Shown one piece after another: positions 1 to 8,375 of a stretch of 27,053 bases of DNA. The stretch is from an uncultured Actinomyces sp. (GTDB lineage Bacteria; Actinomycetota; Actinomycetes; Actinomycetales; Actinomycetaceae). The stretch spans positions 1 to 27,053 of the forward strand of contig CALLSD010000001.1 of assembly GCA_938014245.1 (NCBI GenBank). Reading direction: 5' to 3'. The notes under the pieces are model-generated. The model did not search any database. It saw nothing but the letters and a program-made list of their open reading frames with translations, and had not been told where the DNA came from. How positions within the stretch are numbered: the first letter of the stretch is position 1; the number at the start of each line of letters is the position of its first letter. Made by a program: the position numbers and the translations under genes.

Positions 1-53
1 TGCACCCAACACGCTTTCCAAGCGTGCGCCATAGGCCACTAGGCGAATCCTCC
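1..53 (-). tRNA. tRNA-Ser (anticodon GGA), 3' part cut by window edge
   Basis: Read on the minus strand, the sequence begins with the acceptor strand GGAGGAT (53 to 47), followed by a D-arm and an anticodon arm CACGC-TTGGAAA-GCGTG. The loop places anticodon GGA at 19-17, which decodes serine UCC/UCU. The long variable arm typical of tRNA-Ser and the 3' half lie outside the window. Upstream (54-170) a weak -10-like TAGCAT (minus strand, 83-78) lies about 25 bases before the tRNA. I see no gene in 54-170, only a short inverted repeat TCACC-ATA-GGTGA near 137-149. Confidence 0.9.
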
Positions 54-170
54 GGAGCGTGAAACACGCACCCCGTAATGCTAGCGGAATTCGCCGAAAT
101 CGCGAAATTTTGATGCCACTATCCAGCGTGGAATCCCTCACCATAGGTGAATAGCACGCGCGTGAATTTC

Positions 171-653
171 CTACTTCAGCCCGCTAAAGGCAAGCATCCA
201 AGCTAAAACCCAGAAGACAATGCCGACGCTGCCAGCACCAATTGCCCCCATCGCAGCCTTGCGCCCTACGCCGTTCATCGACGTTGACTGCACAAGCCCG
301 ATCGTCCCCAAAATGACTGCAATGAATGCGGGAATGAAGAGTAAAGAGAAGCACCCGCACCATGCGGCAGCAGTGGCAACGGAATTCACTTGAGGCTTAG
401 GTGAGGTATAACCGGGCGAGGAAAATACGTAGAGCAGCGCCGGATCATCGCTACCCGGAAAGACCATTTGTGTCTGCTGGGGCTTTGGAGTCTCAAGGTG
501 CGGGGTTGGACCATAGGGATCGTCAATTCCAACGGTTGCCGTCTGAATTGCGGCACCGTTTACGCCAGCTTGCCCAGGGGCACTGTTTGCAGCTGCCGCG
601 CCCTGCCCGCTGATCCCACTCCCGCCGGGAGCATAGGGGTTTAATGCACTCAT
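171..653 (-). CDS. Small membrane protein with Pro/Gly-rich N-terminus (DUF4190-like)
   Basis: This encodes 160 residues. A low-complexity N-terminal half rich in Pro, Gly, Ala and Gln (about residues 1-90) is followed by two hydrophobic segments (about 95-122 and 130-158). The arrangement of a disordered cytoplasmic head and a two-helix hairpin with a Gly-rich turn resembles actinobacterial DUF4190-type proteins, whose function is unknown. I chose the ATG at 653 because AAGGGAG lies just upstream at good spacing; the frame stays open to 749 but those codons lack a ribosome site and look non-coding. The gene diverges from the permease at 818, and the 164-base gap must hold both promoters. Family assignment is tentative; that it is a real membrane protein is more secure. 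Confidence 0.7.
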   Translation of the reverse strand: MSALNPYAPGGSGISGQGAAAANSAPGQAGVNGAAIQTATVGIDDPYGPTPHLETPKPQQTQMVFPGSDDPALLYVFSSPGYTSPKPQVNSVATAAAWCGCFSLLFIPAFIAVILGTIGLVQSTSMNGVGRKAAMGAIGAGSVGIVFWVLAWMLAFSGLK

Positions 654-817
654 CAGGCTCCCTTCATGTTCTTCCTTCCTCAAGGATGCCACATCGAGGG
701 CTTCTGATGTGAGGCGCCACATAGCGAGCGGTTTTATGTTCAAGCGCAAAAGAAGGCTATGATGGTGTTCCGACCGGTTTCGGCCCAGACCTTTTAACTG
801 ATCGGAGATTTAACAGC

Positions 818-2185
818 ATGTCTGTTGCACAATCTGGATTCTTCCGCTGGAAACTTCATGGCGATGGCACCAGTATTGCTCCCGGGGACGTAGTTCTTCC
901 CGGCGAACGTCTTTCTTGGCCTCGAACAATTGGAATTGGCGCACAACACGTCGTTGCAATGTTCGGGGCAACTTTTTTGGTTCCCTTGCTCACCGGATTC
1001 CCGCCGTCAACGACGCTGTTCTTCTCGGCAATCGGAACGCTCCTCTTCTTCCTTATCACTGCAGGACGACTCCCAAGTTATTTGGGGTCGTCCTTCGCTT
1101 TAATTTCGCCGATCATGGCCGTCTCCGGAATGCAGGATCTCGGTCCGAGCTTCGCTCTGGGCGGCATCATTGCCACCGGCGCAACCCTGGCTCTTGTCGG
1201 CATCATCGTTCACTTCGCAGGTGTGCGCTGGATTGACGCCATCATGCCCCCGACCGTCACCGGCGCAATCGTCGCCCTCATCGGTCTGAACCTTGCGCCC
1301 GCCGCATGGAACTGGGTCAAGACCGGCCCCATCACCGCCGTCATCACGATCGTCTCGATCTGCTTGATCACGGTCCTCTTCAAGGGCATCATCGGCCGCC
1401 TCTCCATCCTCTTCGGCGTCCTCATTGGCTACATTGCTGCAGTGTTCCAGCACGAGGTCAAGTTCGATGCAGTTCGCGAGGCCGCATGGTTCGGTCTGCC
1501 GCAATTCCACACCCCCTCCTTCTCGGTCTCCACTCTGGGCCTCTTCGTCCCCGTGGTCTTCGTCCTTATCGCCGAAAACGTCGGCCACGTGAAGTCCGTG
1601 TCCGCAATGACCGGCGAGAACCTTGACGATCTGACCGGACGCGCACTCTTCGCAGACGGTGTTTCCACCATGCTCGCAGGTGCGGGCGGCGGTTCCGGTA
1701 CGACGACCTACGCCGAAAACATCGGTGTTATGGCCGCAACCCGCGTCTACTCAACGGCTGCCTACATCGTCGCAGCATGCTGCGCCTTCCTGCTCTCCCT
1801 CATGCCCAAGTTCGGTGCGCTCATCGCAACGATTCCCTCCGGTGTCCTCGGCGGCGCCGGTACCGTTCTCTACGGCATGATCGGCATGCTCGGCGTGCGT
1901 ATCTGGGTCCAGAACCGCGTGGACTTCGCCAACCCGGTCAACCTCAATACCGCTGCTATCGCACTGATCGTCGCAATCGCAGACTTCACCTGGGACATCA
2001 GCGGCATGACCTTCGGCGGTATCGCCCTGGGCACCGGCGCTGCGATCATCGTCTACCACGGCATGCGCGGCATCTCGAAGCTGCGTGGAACCAACCTTGA
2101 GCAGGCCTCGCCCGCTTCGGCTCCCGCAGGATCCGAACTCGAGAGCGAACCCTACGCTTCACGGCATCGCTCCACTCAAGCCTGA
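818..2185 (+). CDS. uraA: NCS2-family uracil/xanthine permease
   Basis: This is a 455-residue polytopic inner-membrane protein of the NCS2 (nucleobase:cation symporter-2, UraA/PyrP) family, which imports uracil or xanthine with protons for nucleotide salvage. Family marks visible are the QH motif in IGAQHVVAMFGATFLVPLL (about residue 43), an SSFALISPI segment, the conserved AENVGHVKSV stretch (about 252) that aligns with the substrate-binding Glu region of UraA, and the Gly-rich GGGSGTTTYAENIGV segment (about 289). Length is normal; the last 30 residues form a polar tail. The ATG at 818 is preceded by a modest GGAG. The gene stands alone and ends in a strong terminator. Sequence favours uracil over xanthine, but I cannot settle specificity, and pyrP would be an equally valid name. 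Confidence 0.88.
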   Translation: MSVAQSGFFRWKLHGDGTSIAPGDVVLPGERLSWPRTIGIGAQHVVAMFGATFLVPLLTGFPPSTTLFFSAIGTLLFFLITAGRLPSYLGSSFALISPIMAVSGMQDLGPSFALGGIIATGATLALVGIIVHFAGVRWIDAIMPPTVTGAIVALIGLNLAPAAWNWVKTGPITAVITIVSICLITVLFKGIIGRLSILFGVLIGYIAAVFQHEVKFDAVREAAWFGLPQFHTPSFSVSTLGLFVPVVFVLIAENVGHVKSVSAMTGENLDDLTGRALFADGVSTMLAGAGGGSGTTTYAENIGVMAATRVYSTAAYIVAACCAFLLSLMPKFGALIATIPSGVLGGAGTVLYGMIGMLGVRIWVQNRVDFANPVNLNTAAIALIVAIADFTWDISGMTFGGIALGTGAAIIVYHGMRGISKLRGTNLEQASPASAPAGSELESEPYASRHRSTQA

Positions 2186-2201
2186 TCGACTCTGATCATT
2201 C

Positions 2202-2244
2202 GGGGCCGGGGGTGTTCGAAAGGACACTCCCGGCCCCGGCTTTT
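2202..2244 (+). terminator. Rho-independent terminator of the permease gene
   Basis: A 14-bp GC-rich stem (2202-2215 with 2224-2237, one G-T-type mismatch) and an 8-base loop are followed by GGC and a short TTTT run at 2241-2244. It begins 16 bases after the permease stop codon. Confidence 0.88.
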
Positions 2245-2271
2245 ACCCACAACGGCCTACACTCACATCCA

Positions 2272-2318
2272 GTAACTAAACCGGACGTCCGTTACAGTTA
2301 TGTGCTAGCATCTTCGCA
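2272..2318 (+). promoter_or_regulatory. Promoter and palindromic operator candidate for the MFS-TetR unit
   Basis: The perfect 10-bp palindrome CGGACGTCCG (2282-2291) lies inside a second inverted repeat, GTAAC (2272-2276) with GTTAC (2291-2295). A -10-like TAGCAT (2306-2311) sits only 6 bases before the exporter ATG at 2318, so transcription would begin at or next to the start codon, and no Shine-Dalgarno sequence is present. The palindrome would cover the -35 zone. Since the unit encodes its own TetR regulator, an autoregulatory operator is the simplest reading; this is inferred. Confidence 0.5.
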
Positions 2319-3781
2319 TGCGCTCCGAATCGGCCCGAGCTCGTTGGGCCTTCTTGCTGATCATTTCCCTCGGGTTATTCATCGTTGCTGCAGATAACTC
2401 GATCCTCTACGTTGCGCTCCCCACCCTTCGAGCCGACCTCCACACGAGCCACCAACAGGGCCTGTGGATCATCAACGCCTACCCCCTTGTCCTTGCTGGC
2501 CTGCTCCTAGGAACCGGAACACTCGGAGACAAAATCGGTCACCGTCGCATGTTCGAAATCGGACTCACGATTTTCGGCATCGCATCGGCGGTCGCAGCAT
2601 TCGCACCCAACGTTGGTGTTCTCATCGGCGCCCGCGCATTCCTCGGAGCCGGAGCAGCAGTCCTTATGCCCTCCACACTCGCCCTCATCCGCCAGACCTT
2701 CTTCGAACCCCGCGAGCGCAACACCGCGATTGGAATCTGGGGCTCGGTCGCGACAGTCGGCTCCGCCGTCGGGCCCCTTCTGGGCGGCTTCCTCCTGACC
2801 CACACCTGGTGGGGCGCAGTCTTCCTCATTAACATTCCGATCGTCATCATCGCCCTTGTGGGCACCTACCTCATTGCACCGGACAATTTCCCCAACCCGA
2901 AACGCAATTGGGATTTCATGTCCTCCCTCTACGCAACCGTCACCATGGTCGGCCTGGTCCTCACCATCGAAAATCTGGCACACACCCCCATCGACACCAC
3001 TTTGGTAACAACGGGAATCGTCCTCTTTGCGATCGGTCTCGCCCTATTCGTCCACCGCCAGCGCTTCCTTGACACTCCGCTCCTCACCCTGGACGTCTTC
3101 AAGAGCCGCCTCTTCACCGCTGGTTTCCTCGGCGCATTTCTCGGAATGTTCGTCGTCTCGGGAATTGAAATCCTCACAACCCAGCGCTTCCAGCTCTCCG
3201 CCGGGTTCACCCCGCTCCAAGCCGGCCTCGTGACCGGCGCAGTCGCAATCGCTGCTTTCCCCGGCGCAATCTTCGGCGGCCGCTACGTTGATCGCATTGG
3301 TTTTCGGACGGTCATCTCGGGAGGCTACGTCATCGCGACCATCGCTGGAATCCTTGCGGTCTTTGCCATCCGCGAAGGTTTCTTCCCGCTCTTCATGATT
3401 GCCCTGGTCCTCGTTGGTACGGGTACTGGCCTGGCCATGAGCGTCACCTCGACCGCGATCATCGGCTCCGCTCCCGCGCACCGCACTGGTATGGCCTCGG
3501 CAATTGAATCGGTTTCTTACGAATTTGGAACCATGCTTTCGGTCGCCATCCTCGGCTCGCTGATGTCACTTTTCTACACAATCAACGCCGCGCCCGAAGT
3601 TGCGCATAGTATGGATGCCTCGGCTCATAATCCGGCTCTTGCCCCCATGGCCGCCTCCGCTATCGATACCGCCTACACGTGGACGCTGTGCATCGCGATT
3701 GCAGTCTCTTTCACCGCTGCCGTCGTCACCGCCGCGCTTCTGACAGACAATCCGAAGGAGACCAAGTATGCGCACGAGTAA
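2318..3781 (+). CDS. MFS drug exporter, DHA2 family (EmrB/QacA/LfrA type)
   Basis: The 487-residue length and spread of hydrophobic segments fit a 14-helix DHA2 drug:proton antiporter in the cytoplasmic membrane. Visible motifs are an acidic residue in helix 1 (IVAADNSILYVALPTL, residues about 22-37), motif A in loop 2-3 (GDKIGHRRMF, about 69) and antiporter motif C in helix 5 (GSAVGPLLGGFLL, about 147). Such proteins expel cationic dyes, disinfectants and antibiotics; the actual substrate cannot be read from sequence. The start at 2318 has no ribosome site but follows a -10-like element directly, suggesting a leaderless mRNA. The 3' end overlaps the TetR gene by 14 bases, indicating co-transcription and translational coupling. 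Confidence 0.88.
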   Translation: MRSESARARWAFLLIISLGLFIVAADNSILYVALPTLRADLHTSHQQGLWIINAYPLVLAGLLLGTGTLGDKIGHRRMFEIGLTIFGIASAVAAFAPNVGVLIGARAFLGAGAAVLMPSTLALIRQTFFEPRERNTAIGIWGSVATVGSAVGPLLGGFLLTHTWWGAVFLINIPIVIIALVGTYLIAPDNFPNPKRNWDFMSSLYATVTMVGLVLTIENLAHTPIDTTLVTTGIVLFAIGLALFVHRQRFLDTPLLTLDVFKSRLFTAGFLGAFLGMFVVSGIEILTTQRFQLSAGFTPLQAGLVTGAVAIAAFPGAIFGGRYVDRIGFRTVISGGYVIATIAGILAVFAIREGFFPLFMIALVLVGTGTGLAMSVTSTAIIGSAPAHRTGMASAIESVSYEFGTMLSVAILGSLMSLFYTINAAPEVAHSMDASAHNPALAPMAASAIDTAYTWTLCIAIAVSFTAAVVTAALLTDNPKETKYAHE

Positions 3782-4322
3782 AAAATCCCTGCTCATTCAG
3801 GCCGCCCTCGAGATTATCGATAAGAAGAGCCTGGATGCCCTGACCTACGATTCGCTGGCGAAGGCTTCAGGAATGTCGAAGTCCGGCCTGCTCTACCACT
3901 TCCCCTCGCGCGCGGCGCTGCTGTTGGCGCTCAACGAGCACTTGGCCTCGTCGTGGCGAGCAAGCCTGCTCGAGGCCGCGGGCGCCCCGCCCGAAGAACT
4001 TTCCCCCCGCGAACGCTTGCGCGCCGTCGTCGAGGTACTCTCGCAAAGCGCAACCCGCGCAGACCTCTTACTTGCTCTCGATACGCACACCAGCGAAGAA
4101 GGCGCCGAGGTGTGGGACAACATTTTGGGCCCCTGGCTGCTCCCGCGTGAGGAAATCCTTGCGGATCCAGACATTTACCTGCTGTACATCATCGCCGATG
4201 GTTTGTGGGTCCACGACCACATCAATTCCTACGATCTGACCACCCAGGAACGCCGCGCACTGATTTCTGCGGCTCTGGCCTATCTGGACTCGCTTCCAGA
4301 CCTTTCGCACGCTCGCTTTTAG
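3768..4322 (+). CDS. TetR-family transcriptional regulator
   Basis: This is a 184-residue TetR/AcrR-type repressor. The N-terminal helix-turn-helix spans about residues 8-50, with the typical run LAKASGMSKSGLLYHF, where the recognition helix ends in the family's YxxF-like signature. The rest is a divergent all-helical ligand-binding and dimerisation domain. The gene begins within the last codons of the MFS exporter (14-base overlap), so the two are made together; the arrangement parallels exporter-regulator pairs such as LfrA/LfrR. It probably represses the shared promoter through the palindrome at 2282-2291 and is released when a transported compound binds. Ligand and operator are inferred. 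Confidence 0.87.
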   Translation: MRTSKKSLLIQAALEIIDKKSLDALTYDSLAKASGMSKSGLLYHFPSRAALLLALNEHLASSWRASLLEAAGAPPEELSPRERLRAVVEVLSQSATRADLLLALDTHTSEEGAEVWDNILGPWLLPREEILADPDIYLLYIIADGLWVHDHINSYDLTTQERRALISAALAYLDSLPDLSHARF

Positions 4323-4339
4323 CAGCGCGCCGGCAACTT

Positions 4340-4939
4340 TTACTTCGTCGACTTCACCAGCAGACAGGTGCTGGGGCCTTTGAGGTTGTCATGGTTTTCC
4401 TGCACGCGCTGCAGATCTTCGGCGGTCAGTGCGCCGTTGTAGAGCGAACCCAGAAGAACCGTGACGCCGGGTTCGGTATTGTCGGTCAGGGTTACTCGCG
4501 ATGAGGGGAAGAAACGCGCCACCGTGTAGGCCTGGTCCACTGACTGCGGTCCTGCCTGAATTTGTGCCGATCCCGCGTACTCCGGTGAGGAGTTGGAGGG
4601 GTCAGCGACCTGGAAACCGACGGTCTTCAGCATGTCCGAGGCGTCGCGCGCAACCCCCGAACGCGAGGTTGTGTTCAGTACTTGAACCTTGATTCCCGAG
4701 GCCGCGAGGGGCTGGGTTTCTTCGCTGGGGCAGGGGATATCGCCCGCCGAGGCGTACTCGACCTTCGCGGAAAAACCGTTGAGGAAGGGGATGGGAAGGA
4801 TTCCCGTCAGCACCAAAAGGCTCAACACACTGACGCCAGCCATGACTGAGAACACGATCGAGAAGATCGAGTTCTGCTTAAGCTGGCGTTCGCGGCGGTA
4901 GAGCTCGCGTCGGGACAGTTGAGGTTGTGGTGCACTCAC
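4340..4939 (-). CDS. LytR C-terminal domain (LytR_C) membrane protein
   Basis: The protein has 199 residues: a basic, Arg-rich cytoplasmic N-terminus (1-22), one transmembrane helix (about 25-50) and an extracytoplasmic LytR_C domain (about 82-197) that begins with a strand like GIKVQVLNTTSRSGVA, the hallmark of the domain. Stand-alone LytR_C proteins are common in actinobacteria. LytR_C also follows the catalytic domain of LCP enzymes, which attach glycopolymers to peptidoglycan, but the LCP domain is absent here, so an accessory envelope role is likely, not enzymatic. Start is GTG at 4939 with AGG about 8 bases upstream. It lies 39 bases after the DUF1304 gene on the same strand and converges with TetR across 17 bases. 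Confidence 0.8.
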   Translation of the reverse strand: MSAPQPQLSRRELYRRERQLKQNSIFSIVFSVMAGVSVLSLLVLTGILPIPFLNGFSAKVEYASAGDIPCPSEETQPLAASGIKVQVLNTTSRSGVARDASDMLKTVGFQVADPSNSSPEYAGSAQIQAGPQSVDQAYTVARFFPSSRVTLTDNTEPGVTVLLGSLYNGALTAEDLQRVQENHDNLKGPSTCLLVKSTK

Positions 4940-4978
4940 AGAACTAACCTACTTCACCGACGCTACTTTGTGCACGAA

Positions 4979-5377
4979 TTAGACCAGGAAAATCAGTGTC
5001 ATCGTGGCAACCAAGGCGATGACGGCGAAGAGGGGAAGGGCTCCCTGCTTGATGGCTGCGCTTCGCTTATCCGGCGAGGTGATGAAGAGGAGCAGTGCTG
5101 CGGCGAGCATCGATCCGGTCCCAAAGAGCATGAGGGCGAGGCCAACGGCCGGGGACGCGAACACGTAGACGAGGACCCCTACGAATACCTCAAGCGCGAG
5201 GAAGAGGTTGTAAAAGCCTTGGTTGAAGGCCATTTCTTTCGTGTTTTCAGCCGCTTCTTCACTCATGTTGAAGGTTGCGCAGGTGCGCTCGGAGGTCCAG
5301 GAGATTGACTCCATATAGAAGATGAAAACGTGAAGCAGCGCGGAAAGAACGGCAAAAGCCATTGCAACGATCATCAT
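4979..5377 (-). CDS. DUF1304 family membrane protein
   Basis: This 132-residue protein has four predicted transmembrane helices (about 2-22, 50-74, 75-97, 108-130), the size and layout of the DUF1304 family. The conserved loop NQGFYNLFLALE (about 51-62) is the family's best-known motif. Function is unknown. The first of two tandem ATG codons, at 5377, follows an AGGAG ribosome site about 8 bases upstream. It may share a transcript with the LytR_C gene downstream, and is separated from nrdG upstream by a 15-bp hairpin. Confidence 0.82.
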   Translation of the reverse strand: MMIVAMAFAVLSALLHVFIFYMESISWTSERTCATFNMSEEAAENTKEMAFNQGFYNLFLALEVFVGVLVYVFASPAVGLALMLFGTGSMLAAALLLFITSPDKRSAAIKQGALPLFAVIALVATMTLIFLV

Positions 5378-5436
5378 GGGGAAAACTCCTCACGCATGTT
5401 GATGTTTGAGACTCAATGAGTCTACGCCGGATAGCA

Positions 5437-5472
5437 GTTGTCGGGAGCGCGATATCACGCGCTCCCGACAAC
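5437..5472 (-). terminator. Hairpin downstream of nrdDG
   Basis: A perfect 15-bp stem (5437-5451 with 5458-5472) with a 6-base loop lies about 100 bases after the nrdG stop on the minus strand. No real T-run follows, so it may end transcription poorly or stabilise the 3' end. The stretch 5473-5571 holds no gene I can support. Confidence 0.6.
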
Positions 5473-5571
5473 CCATAGCCGCTGCACTCAACCCCACTTC
5501 AGTGCACATCGCGGCCATTGACACGCTCGGCTCCTCCCCATGACACACGGAGCAACCGAGCTCGTCGTTTT

Positions 5572-6297
5572 CTAGGCAGGTCTGAACTGAAAAGATTCAA
5601 ACCCAAGTTTTTCAATGTCGTCGGCCAAGGATTGGACCTCGAGGTCCCACGCAGCATCCCCCGCGTTAAAACCCTGGGCTGTCCCCAATGCACGTGCCTG
5701 CTGCAAAGCGAAGTGAGTTGCCCCCAGATCCTTCACACAAGAGGCAACCTCGTAACCATCACGAGGCCCATCGGGGTACACCGTGAGGCGCACCTCGTAG
5801 GAAACCCCAGAATCGAGGACTTCACCCAAGCTCTCCCACGCTTTCGGCCCCGAATTTGGGCGCCCAGCCACGGCCTCGTAATTGGGACCAGACATCGCCT
5901 TGATGTCGATACCGACCCAATCCACAAGGCCGGTGCGTAGGATCTCGCGCAGACGCGCGGGATAGGGACCCGCCGTATGCAATCCAACCTTGAAACCAAG
6001 CTCACGCACGCGTTGCATGGCCGGGAGGACGGCCAACTGGCGCGTGGCCTCGCCACCGGAAAAGACCACGCCGTCGAGCAGACCCCGACGCCGACCCAGC
6101 AGTTCCTCGACACTCTCCCAAGAAACCACTCCCGGGATCTTCGGGTCGATAATCGCCTGATTGTGGCAGTACGGGCACGCCCAAGGACACCCTTGGGCGA
6201 ACACTGTCGCCACAAACTTCCCCGGCCAGTCCACGCTGGACATCGGGGTCAGACCCGCGATCTGCAGGTCCGAGGCGGTCAGGGTTGCAAGGTTCAT
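5572..6297 (-). CDS. nrdG: Anaerobic ribonucleotide reductase activase (radical SAM)
   Basis: NrdG uses a 4Fe-4S cluster and S-adenosylmethionine to place the glycyl radical on NrdD under anoxic conditions. The 241-residue protein contains the radical SAM cluster motif CPWACPYCHN (CxxxCxxC, about residues 37-46), the SAM-binding GGE-like motif in VVFSGGEATRQ (about 77-87) and a later DWVGIDIKAM strand. The length fits the longer NrdG group often annotated as pyruvate-formate-lyase-activase-like. Its ATG overlaps the nrdD stop by four bases (ATGA), so both are translated from one mRNA and must be controlled by the NrdR boxes upstream of nrdD. Identity is secure from context and motifs. Confidence 0.93.
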   Translation of the reverse strand: MNLATLTASDLQIAGLTPMSSVDWPGKFVATVFAQGCPWACPYCHNQAIIDPKIPGVVSWESVEELLGRRRGLLDGVVFSGGEATRQLAVLPAMQRVRELGFKVGLHTAGPYPARLREILRTGLVDWVGIDIKAMSGPNYEAVAGRPNSGPKAWESLGEVLDSGVSYEVRLTVYPDGPRDGYEVASCVKDLGATHFALQQARALGTAQGFNAGDAAWDLEVQSLADDIEKLGFESFQFRPA

Positions 6298-8165
6298 CGC
6301 TGGTCCACGGGCGGGAAAGCGCTCACCAATTCACCGTGCTCAGATGCCGCAGCCTCGGAGAACATCGTGCGCTCGGCGTACTCGCCCTTCTTGCCGATAT
6401 TGAAGGACTTCACGGGGCGGAAGTAGCCCATGACGCGGGTCCAGACCTCGCACTCTTGAGGCTCGCGCTCGGGGTGAGCGTGAGCGCACTTCTCGCAGGT
6501 GAAGTGCTCGCCAGCGAGGTAACCGTGCACGGGGCAAATCGAGAAGGTCGGGGTAATGGTGATGTAGGGGACCTTGAAGGCGGTGAGTGAACGACGCACC
6601 ATTTCCTTGCAGGCCGCACCCGAGCTCATGCGCTCGCCCATGTACAGGTGCAAAACCGTGCCGCCCGTGTACTTGCCCTGCAGGACTTCCTGATCCTCCA
6701 ACGCCTGGAAGGGATCGTCGGTGTAACCCACGGGAAGCTGCGAGGAGTTCGTGTAGTAGGGCTGTTCCTCGGTTCCAGCCTGGAGGATTCCCGGGTAGTG
6801 CAAGCGGTCGGCCTTCGCGAAACGGTAGGTCGTTCCTTCGGCGGGGGTTGCCTCGAGGTTGTACATATGGCCGGTGGCTTCTTGGAGCTCGACCATGCGC
6901 TCACGGATGTGGTCGAGGATTGCGCAGCACATGTCGAATCCCGCGGGATCAGTGATGTCGTAGGCGTCGCCCGAGAAGTTACGGACCATCTCGTTCATGC
7001 CGTTGACGCCGATGGTGGAGAAGTGATTGTTCAGGTGGCCGAGGTAGCGCTTCGAGTAAGGGAAGAGCCCGTGATCCATGTGGTACTGAATCGTTTCACG
7101 CTTTGCTTCCAAGCTTTCCGAGCCGACGTTGATCAGTCGGTCCAGTTCCTTGACGAGGCCGTCCATGTCTCCCGCGAAACGGTAGCCCAGGCGCGCCATG
7201 TTAATGGTGACAACACCGATGGAACCGGTCAGTTCTGCTGAACCGAAAAGTCCGTTTCCGCGCTTGAGCAGCTCGCGAAGATCCAGCTGGAGACGGCAGC
7301 ACATCGAGCGAATCATGTGCGGGTCCAGGTCAGAATTGATGAAGTTCTGGAAGTAGGGCAGACCGTATTTCGCGGTCATTTCGAAAAGCGCCTCAACGTT
7401 TTCGCCCTCCCAATCGAAGTCGGGAGTGATGTTGTAGGTCGGGATGGGGAAGGTGAAGACGCGACCATCGGCGTCTCCCCCGGTCATGACCTCGATGAAG
7501 GCGCGGTTAACAAGGTTCATTTCCTTCTGGAGCTCACCGTAGGTGAAATCAACGATCTCATCGCCAATCAGCGGGTGCTCATCAACCAAGTCATCGGGGC
7601 AGGTCCAGTCGAAAGTGAGGTTTGTAAAGGGGCACTGGCTTCCCCAACGCGAAGGCACGTTGAGGTTGTAGATCAGTTCCTGCATGCACTGAAGGATCTC
7701 GTCGTAGGTCATATTGTCCAGACGAACGAAAGGCGCCATGTAGGTATCGAAGGAGGAGAAGGCTTGGGCGCCGGCCCATTCGTTCTGAAGCGTGCCGAGG
7801 AAGTTCACGATCTGGCCGCAGGCGGAAGAGAAGTGCTTGGGGGGTGCCGAGGCGATCGCGCCACTGACCCCGTTGAAACCCTCCTGAATGAGGCGCTTGA
7901 GCGACCATCCTGCGCAGTAGCCAGCGAACATATCGAGGTCGTGGATGTGAATGTCACCGTTGCGGTGTGCGACGCCCGCTTCGGGAGAGTAGACGCGCTC
8001 CAGCCAGTAGTTCGCAATCATCTTTCCGGCGGAGTTGAGGATCAGACCACCCAGTGAGTATCCCTGGTTGGCGTTTGCGTTGACGCGCCAGTCAGAGCGG
8101 TCGAGGTATTCCTCGATCGTTGAGATCGCGTCGATTTCGTAGCGTGTTGTGGGAGACGTAGTCAC
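6294..8165 (-). CDS. nrdD: Class III (anaerobic) ribonucleoside-triphosphate reductase
   Basis: NrdD reduces NTPs to dNTPs without oxygen, using a glycyl radical made by NrdG. I start it at GTG 8165 because GGAAAGG lies six bases upstream; the open frame to 8243 runs through the NrdR boxes and cannot be coding. The 623-residue protein shows HIHDLDM (about 70), the GSQCPFTNL strand with the thiyl-radical cysteine, a C-terminal zinc site (Cys 544, 557, 560, 572) and the glycyl radical loop RVMGYF with Gly580, 43 residues from the end. The usual N-terminal ATP-cone (about 90-100 residues) is missing: the barrel begins almost at once, so allosteric dATP inhibition through a cone is not expected. 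Confidence 0.93.
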   Translation of the reverse strand: MTTSPTTRYEIDAISTIEEYLDRSDWRVNANANQGYSLGGLILNSAGKMIANYWLERVYSPEAGVAHRNGDIHIHDLDMFAGYCAGWSLKRLIQEGFNGVSGAIASAPPKHFSSACGQIVNFLGTLQNEWAGAQAFSSFDTYMAPFVRLDNMTYDEILQCMQELIYNLNVPSRWGSQCPFTNLTFDWTCPDDLVDEHPLIGDEIVDFTYGELQKEMNLVNRAFIEVMTGGDADGRVFTFPIPTYNITPDFDWEGENVEALFEMTAKYGLPYFQNFINSDLDPHMIRSMCCRLQLDLRELLKRGNGLFGSAELTGSIGVVTINMARLGYRFAGDMDGLVKELDRLINVGSESLEAKRETIQYHMDHGLFPYSKRYLGHLNNHFSTIGVNGMNEMVRNFSGDAYDITDPAGFDMCCAILDHIRERMVELQEATGHMYNLEATPAEGTTYRFAKADRLHYPGILQAGTEEQPYYTNSSQLPVGYTDDPFQALEDQEVLQGKYTGGTVLHLYMGERMSSGAACKEMVRRSLTAFKVPYITITPTFSICPVHGYLAGEHFTCEKCAHAHPEREPQECEVWTRVMGYFRPVKSFNIGKKGEYAERTMFSEAAASEHGELVSAFPPVDQR

Positions 8166-8206
8166 GATTGACCTTTCCGACTTACTTGGCATCATCGCTG
8201 TGGGGG

Positions 8207-8252
8207 CACAATATCTAGTGCTTGAGACGAACGCATCCCACAATATCTAGTG
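8207..8252 (-). promoter_or_regulatory. Tandem NrdR boxes controlling nrdDG
   Basis: Two identical 14-mers, CACAATATCTAGTG, lie at 8207-8220 and 8239-8252. Both match the known NrdR consensus (acaCwAtATaTwgtgt) and are 32 bp apart start to start, about three helical turns, the usual spacing for NrdR. They lie 42-87 bases upstream of the nrdD start, in its promoter zone. NrdR binds them with ATP/dATP to repress ribonucleotide reductase genes. The rest of the gap up to 8375 holds no gene; one DnaA-box-like TGTGAATAA is at 8356-8364. Confidence 0.92.
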
Positions 8253-8375
8253 GCAATACCGGAGAGGCAGGGGCGACATGCGGAGTGTCGCGACTCGCGC
8301 AAAATGCACAATTTACGCGCGACGGTGCGCGCCTGGATCAAAGTCCTGAACAGGCTGTGAATAAGTTTTTCGTAT

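Noticed and set aside
7317..8057. Plus-strand 246-codon frame opposite nrdD
   Set aside because: Shadow of nrdD; NrdD motifs on the minus strand prove the coding frame.
8166..8243. N-terminal extension of nrdD
   Set aside because: It would translate through both NrdR boxes; GTG 8165 has a good ribosome site and gives the expected start of the catalytic domain.
8356..8364. DnaA-box-like TGTGAATAA upstream of nrdD
   Set aside because: A single one-mismatch copy about 190 bases from the start is not enough to propose DnaA control of nrdDG.
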